Below are positions 58,371-64,000 of a DNA stretch of 64,000 bases, one piece after another. The stretch comes from Catellatospora paridis (GTDB taxonomy: Bacteria > Actinomycetota > Actinomycetes > Mycobacteriales > Micromonosporaceae), in the NCBI RefSeq assembly GCF_009720365.1, contig NZ_WBZD01000017.1, forward strand, positions 62,001 through 126,000, written 5' to 3'. Each line of letters opens with the position of its first letter. Within the stretch, counting starts at the first letter, position 1. Both the position numbers and the translations under genes were made by a program. The notes below the pieces were generated by a model. It ran no database searches, was not told the DNA's origin, and was given only the letters and a program-made list of their open reading frames with translations.

Positions 58371-59114
58371 TCAGTGGTCGCGGAGGAGGGAGCCGGCGCC
58401 GTGGATCTTGTCGGTGATGCCGTTGTCGCGTAGTGCCATCCACCAGGTGGCGGCGTTGATGGCGAGGACGGGTTTGCCGAGCCAGCGCTCGGCTTCGTCG
58501 GCCAGGCGGACCATCGACAGGTTCGTGCCGCACTGGACGATGGCGTCGACGTCGGGGCCGTCGACCTTGCGGATCGCGTCGCGCAGCTCGTCCTCGGTGA
58601 CGTGGGCGATGGCGACGGCGGTGGGGCACTTGAGGCCCTCGATCGCGGTCACCTCGAAGCCGATCTCACTGAAGAACTTGACCACGTTCTGGTCGCCGAC
58701 GGGCTGGTAGGGGGTGACCACGCCGATGCGGCGGGCGCCGTAGATCTTGAGGGCACGCTCGCAGGCCTCGGCGCCGGTGGCGACCTCCAGGCCGGTGATG
58801 GCCTTGATCTGGCGGACGAACTCGCGGTTGCCCTCGACCCCGCCCCAGAACGTCTCCGCCGACATGCCCATGACCATGTAGTCGGGCTCGCAGGTCAGCA
58901 CCCGTTCGCAGGCCGCGCCGATCTCGTCGCGGATCTGCACCAGCAGGTGCTCGAAGTTCGCGTCGTCGGACAGGTCCTGGTTGCGGATGTGGATGCGGGA
59001 GAAGTGCGCGGTCACGCCCGGCACCGTCATCGAGTAGAAGTCCGGCTCGACGATGGTGTTGGTGGACGGGGCGATGACGCCGAACTTGCGTCGCCAGCCG
59101 AGTGCGTCGGTCAT
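58371..59114 (-). CDS. Maleate cis-trans isomerase/Asp-Glu racemase superfamily enzyme
   Basis: 247 residues. The N-terminal APSTNTIVEPDFY matches the maleate isomerase/arylmalonate decarboxylase signature. The second catalytic Cys is Cys195 in IVQCGTNLSM. At the first catalytic position, where maleate isomerases have Cys, the sequence is MGMSAETFWGG with Ser85. One Cys is therefore missing, so a decarboxylase- or isomerase-like reaction on another acid is possible. It is the last gene of the - strand operon starting beyond the right edge. Confidence 0.8.
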   Translation of the reverse strand: MTDALGWRRKFGVIAPSTNTIVEPDFYSMTVPGVTAHFSRIHIRNQDLSDDANFEHLLVQIRDEIGAACERVLTCEPDYMVMGMSAETFWGGVEGNREFVRQIKAITGLEVATGAEACERALKIYGARRIGVVTPYQPVGDQNVVKFFSEIGFEVTAIEGLKCPTAVAIAHVTEDELRDAIRKVDGPDVDAIVQCGTNLSMVRLADEAERWLGKPVLAINAATWWMALRDNGITDKIHGAGSLLRDH

Positions 59115-59176
59115 GCCCGCTCCTCGCTTCGCTCGCCGCCGGCATGGACGCCGGTTGCCATGATTCGCTCGCTCAT
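59111..59176 (-). CDS. 21-residue linker micro-ORF
   Basis: Its ATG overlaps the stop of the membrane-protein gene and its TGA overlaps the start of the isomerase gene (ATGA on both sides). The peptide starts MSERIMATG and ends GGERSEERA, the same ending as the micro-ORF at 11416-11493. Confidence 0.45.
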   Translation of the reverse strand: MSERIMATGVHAGGERSEERA

Positions 59177-59832
59177 GCGGTCACCTCCACGGGACGAGTC
59201 GCGGCGGTGGCCGCGCGGACGGTGAGCAGGGCGGCGGTCAGGAAGACGGCCTGGGCGAGGGTGTTGGTGCCCTGCTCCAGCCACTGGAAGCCGAGCGTCT
59301 CGTGCTGCGGGTGGTTGCGCAGCGGCACCAGTGAGGTGACCGCGATGATGCCGAGCACGTACAGCGCGACCGCGCCCCAGGCCCGGCGGCGGCCGGCCAG
59401 CACCGCGCCGAGCACGCTGATCGCGGTGACCCCAGTGGTCGCCGCGATGAACGCCGGCTGCACGCTCCCCAGCGCGACCGCGGACCCCGCGACACCCACA
59501 CCCACCAGGGCGTACGGCCACCACGGCGCGCGCCGCCCCCGCAGTGTCGTGTGCAGCGACCACAGCACCAGCAGCGCACCGGTCGCCATCAGCGGGAACA
59601 GCGACTGCTCCAGCCAGCGCACGTCGCTGCCGAACGCGGACAGGATCAGCTTCCAGGTGGACTTGGCCACCCCGCCGAGGCCGATCAGCACGGCCCCGAA
59701 CCGGCCGATCGCGGCGACCCGCCGGTCGATCGCGGCGGAGGCCCCGCCGAGCAGCCAGAACCCGGCCAGTGCCAGCAGCGTGGGGACGTAGTCCTCCAGT
59801 GCCATGATCACCGGGTAGTCGTTGGTGTTCAC
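59173..59832 (-). CDS. Polytopic membrane protein of unknown function
   Basis: 219 residues with six or seven helices. Identifiable words are LLALAGFWLLGGASAAIDRR, GLGGVAKSTWKLI and PLRNHPQHETLGFQWLEQGTNTLAQAVF. No family recognised. The GTG at 59832 overlaps the stop of the upstream SDR gene by 4 nt, so it belongs to the ring-oxygenase operon. It might be a transporter or a membrane anchor for a pathway enzyme. Confidence 0.72.
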   Translation of the reverse strand: MNTNDYPVIMALEDYVPTLLALAGFWLLGGASAAIDRRVAAIGRFGAVLIGLGGVAKSTWKLILSAFGSDVRWLEQSLFPLMATGALLVLWSLHTTLRGRRAPWWPYALVGVGVAGSAVALGSVQPAFIAATTGVTAISVLGAVLAGRRRAWGAVALYVLGIIAVTSLVPLRNHPQHETLGFQWLEQGTNTLAQAVFLTAALLTVRAATAATRPVEVTA

Positions 59833-60602
59833 GCGTCCTCCCCGAACACGTCGCGCTTGCGGAACGCGGTCAGGAAACGCCAGAACGCCTTGCCCCGGGT
59901 CAGCCACGCCACCCGGCCCCCGTTCGGGGCACCGGCCAGCACTTTCTCGGCGAGCCACGGGGTGACGGTCTCCACCCGGTCCGCGAGGATGTTGAAGATC
60001 TTCTTGGCCTGCGCCAGTTCCTCAGGCGTGTAGTCGTGCGTGAGCAGGTCGGTGACGACCATGCCGGGAGACAGGTGGTGCACGGTGACCCCGGTGCCGG
60101 CGACCTCCTTGGCGAGGCTGTCCGTGGTGTATGTGACGGCCCGCTTGGTCGCGCCATACACGGTCAGACCTGGGCGGAGCATCCCGTTGGAGCCGAAGCC
60201 CTCCATGTTCCACAGCGCGCCCGAGCCCTGGGCCTGCATTCCGGCCAGCACGACGGCGCTGGCGTGCAGCAGGCCGCGCAGATTCAGGTCCACGGTCGCG
60301 TCCAGCTCCCCGGGGGCGAGTTCCCACAGCTTGCGGCGGGTCGGGGACATGCCCGCGTTGTTGATCCAGATGTCGACCCGACCGTGCCGTTCGACGGCCG
60401 CGTCCCAGAGCCGCTGCACGGCCTCCCGGTCGGTGACGTCGGCGACCACGCCGAAGGCCTGTGGCACCTGCTCCTCGGCCCGCTTCACCGAGTCGACGGA
60501 CCGTCCGCAGTAGACGACCTGGGCTCCCCGTGCCGCGAGTTCCCGCACCAGCCCGAGCCCGATGCCCCTGGTCCCGCCGGTGACGACCACTACCTTGGTC
60601 AT
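59829..60602 (-). CDS. Short-chain dehydrogenase/reductase
   Basis: 257 residues, classical SDR: VVVTGGTRGIGLGLVRELAARGA (cofactor), WINNAGMSP, and the active site VYGATKRAVTY (YxxxK). The insert and C terminus (ELAQAKKIFNILADRVETVTPWLAEKVLAG) are longer than in polyol dehydrogenases and resemble plant chlorophyll b reductase/NYC1-like SDRs only in a general way. The ATG at 60602 has GGAGGG 7 nt upstream. It belongs to the Rieske oxygenase operon. Confidence 0.87.
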   Translation of the reverse strand: MTKVVVVTGGTRGIGLGLVRELAARGAQVVYCGRSVDSVKRAEEQVPQAFGVVADVTDREAVQRLWDAAVERHGRVDIWINNAGMSPTRRKLWELAPGELDATVDLNLRGLLHASAVVLAGMQAQGSGALWNMEGFGSNGMLRPGLTVYGATKRAVTYTTDSLAKEVAGTGVTVHHLSPGMVVTDLLTHDYTPEELAQAKKIFNILADRVETVTPWLAEKVLAGAPNGGRVAWLTRGKAFWRFLTAFRKRDVFGEDA

Positions 60603-60654
60603 GCCGTCGCCCTCCGGGTCGCCCCGACCGACGCGGGGTCGAAGTGCCGTGCGC

Positions 60655-61605
60655 TCACGCGGCGTCCTCCCATTCCAGCAGGCCGTGCAGGACGCCGTCG
60701 AGCACGTTGCCGTCGAAGATCTCATAGACGACGGCGAGCCGCTTGCCGGCTGACATGCCAGGTTCGGCGTCGATCATGAACTCGCGGTACTTCAGTTTGG
60801 TCACGTCGGTGAAGTGCAGCGAGCCGAACGCGGCGCGGCCGAAGGCCACCCCGTTGCCCCAGGCGTCCGGGCCCTCGTGGAACAGCCGGTTGCCGTCGCG
60901 CCGGGCCGACGCCGTGGCGGTCCGGTCCAGTGCCCCGGACCAGGTGAGAGTGCGGCGGGTGTGCAGCAGGTCGAGCGGTTCGAGGGTGATGCGCACGTCG
61001 ACCGTGCCGCGCGGTTTCTGGTCGGCGCCCCAGAGCTCGCAGTTGCCCGCGTACGCCCCGGACTGCTTGGTGGGCATGATGTGCGGGACCGGGCCGCGGC
61101 GCGCCTCGGCCGCCAGGAAGTCGGCGACCCGGGCCTGGGTGGCGGGGTTGTCGTCGTGGTCGGTGCTGCGGGTGTAGACGCCGTTGAAGCAGCCGACGAC
61201 CGCCCAGCCCTGGTAGAGCACGGAGGAGTACACCTGGGTCTGGCCGTCGGGCAGGATCTGGTTCCAGGTGTTGAGGTCGACCTGCCAGCCGGGGCCGTAG
61301 TAGTGCGAGTCCACGAACGAGCCGTAGGGCTGCCCGGTGCCGTAGAAGTCCGGCCCGGTGTACACCCGGTCGTCGTCGGCGTCCTTCACCCCGAACGCGA
61401 ACGGCGCGCCCAGCCGGAACTGCCCCGCCAGCGGCCCGCCCCCGGTCAGCCCGCCGTCCATGTAATACGTGGTCACGCCGTTGTCGAACACCGACGAGCG
61501 CCGGATGTCCTCGTAGCCGCACCAGGTGCCGGTGGCGTCGAACAGCGACGGCCGCCCGTGCCACTCGCCGGTGATGCGCTGCTGCCACTCGCTGGGCTCA
61601 GCCAT
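60655..61605 (-). CDS. Unrecognised 316-residue protein of the Rieske/RCCR-like operon
   Basis: A soluble, beta-rich protein full of Trp, Tyr and Gly, without signal peptide. Two similarly built parts can be seen: residues ~1-130 (QQRITGEWHGRPSLFDATGTW, DNGVTTYYMDGG) and ~190-316 (CELWGADQKPRGTVDVRITL, HTRRTLTWSGALDRTATASA, KLKYREFMIDAEPGMSAGKR). This suggests a lipocalin- or calycin-like barrel that binds a hydrophobic ligand, but the assignment is only by shape. It overlaps the RCCR-like gene by 8 nt and so is part of the pathway. Confidence 0.72.
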   Translation of the reverse strand: MAEPSEWQQRITGEWHGRPSLFDATGTWCGYEDIRRSSVFDNGVTTYYMDGGLTGGGPLAGQFRLGAPFAFGVKDADDDRVYTGPDFYGTGQPYGSFVDSHYYGPGWQVDLNTWNQILPDGQTQVYSSVLYQGWAVVGCFNGVYTRSTDHDDNPATQARVADFLAAEARRGPVPHIMPTKQSGAYAGNCELWGADQKPRGTVDVRITLEPLDLLHTRRTLTWSGALDRTATASARRDGNRLFHEGPDAWGNGVAFGRAAFGSLHFTDVTKLKYREFMIDAEPGMSAGKRLAVVYEIFDGNVLDGVLHGLLEWEDAA

Positions 61606-62311
61606 TGGCCACCAGCTCGGCCCGGATCGCGTCGGTGGTCTCGTCGCCGAGCAGCCGGGACACCTGCGCCCAGACCGGGTCGACGTCGCGGCTGAAGATG
61701 TTGGCGCGCACCGCCGCGTCCCTGGCGGCCAGGTCGACCCCGTCCGGGGCGGGCAGCCCCTTCTCGACCAGCGTCGACCAGTGGTCGGCGTACGCGTTCA
61801 CGTGCGCGTCGATGCCCGCGAACGCCTCCTCGGTGGCCCGGTTGACCAGCATCCACGGCGACATGATGGCGCGCTGGCGCGGGCCGATCGCGGCGGGGGA
61901 CAAGCCCTCGGTCGCCGAGGCGGCCTCGAACACCGGGGTCAGCGGGTGGAACGCCGCGTCCAGGTAGGGCAGGTTGACGGCCAGGTCGGCGCGCGGGATC
62001 AGGTCGAGGTGGAAGGCGTGGTACGAGCCGCCGTACACCGAGTCGAGGGTGAAGTGCGGGACGGCCGAGTCCTCGGGCGTGAACGCGAAGATCATGTGGC
62101 TGTCCAGGTGGATCATCGGGACCACCAGGCCCACGTACACGACCTTGGCGACGGCCTCGCCGCGGAAGATCCGCACCGAGCCGACCGGGGCGGGCGACAT
62201 CGGGCTGGTCAGCTCGGCCAGCGGCGTCTCCTGCGCGACCAGGTCGGGGTGGCGGGCGAGTAAACGTTGCAGGGTGCGCTCGCACAGGTCGGCGGGCAGG
62301 CTCACGGTCAC
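61598..62311 (-). CDS. Red chlorophyll catabolite reductase-like (bilin-reductase superfamily) protein
   Basis: 237 residues. Recalled plant RCCR sequence lines up along the C-terminal two thirds: LDLIPRADLAVNLPYLD (102-118, plant LDLPHRKDLVLNPDYL), IMSPWMLVNRA (149-159), a helix ending in a Trp, and RDAAVRANIFSRDVD (197-211) to LGDETTDAIRAEL (221-233, plant GEEVSSRVVHAI). Plant RCCR reduces the oxygenolytically opened chlorophyll product using ferredoxin. The GTG start overlaps the Rieske gene by 4 nt. Identification is from memory of one sequence and needs a profile search. Confidence 0.6.
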   Translation of the reverse strand: MTVSLPADLCERTLQRLLARHPDLVAQETPLAELTSPMSPAPVGSVRIFRGEAVAKVVYVGLVVPMIHLDSHMIFAFTPEDSAVPHFTLDSVYGGSYHAFHLDLIPRADLAVNLPYLDAAFHPLTPVFEAASATEGLSPAAIGPRQRAIMSPWMLVNRATEEAFAGIDAHVNAYADHWSTLVEKGLPAPDGVDLAARDAAVRANIFSRDVDPVWAQVSRLLGDETTDAIRAELVANG

Positions 62312-63510
62312 TCCTCAGGGGTGGAATCGGACTCGGCCGCCGCGGCCGCGTCCCAGGCGGCCTGGACGGTCGGGTGCTCGCCCCGGGCCTTGTGCACCCA
62401 GGCGCGGGCCAGCTCGGGGTTCTCCCGGCGGGCCGGGGACGCGATCACGGTCGCGGTGCGGCGCGGCACGTCGCCGGTGATGCTGTCCTCCTCGGACAGC
62501 AGCCAGCCCTTCTCGGCCAGCTCCTGGCGGCGGCGGCGGTAGTGCACCGCGATCAGGTCGCTCTTGATGTGCAGCTCCGCGCCCAGGTCGAAGGGCAGCA
62601 GCTCGGGCCGCACCTTGTTCACGACCTCCGCGTCCTCGTAGAAGATCTTCAGGGTGCGGCTGATCGCGTTCTTGTCGGCCCACCTGCCGGTGAAGAAGGT
62701 GCGCAGTGCGACCCACTTGACCAGCGTGGTCGTCTCGTCGATCGGGATGTTCGTGTCGTAGATGATCAGCTCGCCGATCGGCAGCCGAACGTGCAGCTTG
62801 ATCATGTTGGGCAGCATCCAGCCCGCCGACGTGCGCACCGGTGGCCGGTTGTTCAGATCGCCCTTGTTGCGGTTCAGCGCCGCCCAGATGCCCTTCGGCC
62901 GCGGCGGGTACAGGTCCACCGTGGCGAACGCCGACCACTCGTCGGGGGTCTCCAGCTCGTACTCGGCGACCTCGGGGCGCTCCGGGTTGCCGAACGCGCC
63001 CGCGTGCACGAACGGCGCGTGCGCGATGTCGCAGCCGTTCTCCAGGATGCGCTCGTAGTTGGCCTGCCACAGGAACTCGCCGGTCACCGCCCGGAAGCGG
63101 CCGCCGTTCTCCTTCAGGTCGTCGAACTCCGGCCACACCGGGATCGGCGGGCGCTCGGACTCGGGCAGGTCGCCCATGAACACCCAGACGAAGCCGTACT
63201 TCTCCTGCACCGGGTACGAGTCGACGCGGGCCTTCTTCGGGATGCCGCGGCCGGGCAGGTTGGCCGGGATCTTCGTGACCTGGCCGTCGGCGTCGTACTC
63301 CCAGCCGTGGTACGGACAGACGAGGCAGCCGTCCTTGGTCCAGCCGCCGGACAGCGCCGCGCCGCGGTGCACGCACAGGTCGCTCAGCGCGACCGGGCGG
63401 CCCTTCGGGGTGCGGTAGAGGGCCAGGTGCTGGCCGAGCACGGTGACGCGGGCCGGCTTGACGGTGACCCGGTCGGCGAACTCGACCGCGTACCAGAAGT
63501 TCTTCAACAT
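62308..63510 (-). CDS. Rieske non-heme iron oxygenase (PaO/VanA-like)
   Basis: 400 residues. The Rieske cluster ligands are CVHRGAAL (Cys46, His48) and CPYHGW (Cys65, His68). The mononuclear iron site is NGCDIAHAPFVH (Asp161 bridge, His164, His169). It hydroxylates or opens a ring using O2 and electrons from a separate reductase, which is not in the window. The C-terminal CxxC of plant pheophorbide a oxygenase is absent, so it is only a general relative. GGAGGT lies 5 nt before the ATG. The upstream hydrolase gene ends 3 nt before. Confidence 0.9.
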   Translation of the reverse strand: MLKNFWYAVEFADRVTVKPARVTVLGQHLALYRTPKGRPVALSDLCVHRGAALSGGWTKDGCLVCPYHGWEYDADGQVTKIPANLPGRGIPKKARVDSYPVQEKYGFVWVFMGDLPESERPPIPVWPEFDDLKENGGRFRAVTGEFLWQANYERILENGCDIAHAPFVHAGAFGNPERPEVAEYELETPDEWSAFATVDLYPPRPKGIWAALNRNKGDLNNRPPVRTSAGWMLPNMIKLHVRLPIGELIIYDTNIPIDETTTLVKWVALRTFFTGRWADKNAISRTLKIFYEDAEVVNKVRPELLPFDLGAELHIKSDLIAVHYRRRRQELAEKGWLLSEEDSITGDVPRRTATVIASPARRENPELARAWVHKARGEHPTVQAAWDAAAAAESDSTPEE

Positions 63511-63513
63511 CGG

Positions 63514-64000
63514 TTACCTCCGCTGGATCGACGCGACGCCGCCGTGGTCGGCGAGTTTGTCCCATTCGGTATACGACGCCTGATCGCCGGTGAGGTGCAT
63601 CCGGCAGAACGTGCCGAGCAGGTCGGCCAGCAGTTCGCGGTGGGCCGCCGGGTCGCCGTCGGCGGGCTGATCGAGGAAGGCGCGCGCGGCGGTGTGGTCG
63701 ACCGGGTGCACGATCGCGAAGTGGTTCGCCCCGGCCAGACGTACCAGCGCGTTGTCGCCTCCCCGGTCGGGCAGGGCCTCGTCGAAGGTCCGCGTGATCG
63801 GGTCGCGGCGGGTGGCCGCGTCCTCGCCGTAGCGGTCCGCCGAGCCGTTGATGACGCCGTCGTTGGTGCCCGCGACCAGCAGCACCGGGCAGTCGGCCTG
63901 GGCCGGCAGCACGGTGCCCGCGGGCCAGCCCAGCATGGTGGCGACCATGGTGTGCGCGCCGTAGGTCGCCACGGCCTTGACCTCGGTCACGAACCGCGCG
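63514..64000 (-). CDS. Alpha/beta hydrolase, 5' end outside window
   Basis: The frame remains open to base 64000, so the N-terminal part lies beyond the edge. The visible 162 residues include VLLVAGTNDGVIN (acid Asp) and GANHFAIVHPVDHTAAR (catalytic His), the second half of an alpha/beta hydrolase; the nucleophile Ser must be outside. It ends 3 nt before the Rieske gene, so it belongs to the same operon and may hydrolyse an ester before or after ring opening. Confidence 0.75.
   Translation of the reverse strand, partial: ARFVTEVKAVATYGAHTMVATMLGWPAGTVLPAQADCPVLLVAGTNDGVINGSADRYGEDAATRRDPITRTFDEALPDRGGDNALVRLAGANHFAIVHPVDHTAARAFLDQPADGDPAAHRELLADLLGTFCRMHLTGDQASYTEWDKLADHGGVASIQRR

Noticed and set aside
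58371-64000. Stating that the Rieske operon degrades chlorophyll
   Set aside because: The oxygenase lacks the plant PaO C-terminal CxxC and no substrate evidence exists; only an RCCR-like resemblance is claimed.
1-64000. tRNA, rRNA, prophage, transposase or integrase genes
   Set aside because: None was recognised in reading either strand.

Overview
The window is a high-GC actinomycete chromosome segment. GTG starts, ATGA/GTGA gene overlaps, GAGCGCAGCGAG-type linkers, F420-type enzymes and the gene mix suggest a filamentous Micromonosporaceae-like organism (Catellatospora/Actinoplanes relatives); this is an inference from style, not from a marker gene. I see no rRNA, tRNA, CRISPR array, prophage or insertion sequence.

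Left end (1-6050): the right-hand part of a RiPP cluster of the azole-forming (TOMM/LAP) type. A tightly overlapping + strand operon encodes an M50 membrane protease (cut by the window edge), an ABC exporter pair and a YcaO cyclodehydratase ending in the PxPxP signature. Facing it on the - strand are three 58-residue precursor genes, too short for ordinary gene callers. They have thiopeptide-like leaders and cores made only of Ser, Thr, Cys and Ala. Each sits in a repeated cassette of conserved promoter/operator, 5' UTR hairpin, gene and strong terminator. An M20 amidohydrolase shares the third promoter region.

6.2-29 kb: mixed accessory and housekeeping genes. These include an ArsR-type regulator with a clear palindromic operator, a Tat-exported amidase, a Sfp-type PPTase, a zinc-ribbon SDR lacking the usual Tyr, a P450-ferredoxin operon, a TetR/serine hydrolase operon, an XRE-cupin/BenE pair with an operator, an ABC pair, an LLM oxidoreductase, a HAD phosphatase, a substrate-binding protein, a membrane-HIT fusion and an M15-like secreted protein with a Pro-Ser tail.

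28-50 kb: a YeiH-type exporter coupled to a 49-residue membrane peptide; a 1124-residue secreted multidomain carbohydrate protein; CbiZ; an MMPL transporter; a nitrilase-family hydrolase; a LuxR regulator; cytochrome bd oxidase (cydAB); a secreted M4 protease; an SDR-DUF2867 protein; and a pectate lyase.

50-58.3 kb: a carotenoid cluster. crtB, crtYc, crtYd, acyltransferase, glycosyltransferase and P450 form a - strand operon divergent from crtE-crtI and a MerR regulator with a cobalamin-binding-like domain. Together they predict a cyclised, probably glycosylated and acylated carotenoid under regulated, possibly light-dependent, control.

58.4-64 kb: a tightly coupled - strand operon running in from beyond the right edge. 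It encodes an alpha/beta hydrolase, a Rieske oxygenase, a protein resembling plant red chlorophyll catabolite reductase, an unrecognised 316-residue protein, an SDR, a membrane protein and a maleate-isomerase-family enzyme. The combination looks like a catabolic or biosynthetic ring-opening pathway, possibly acting on a tetrapyrrole, that I cannot match to a known bacterial system.
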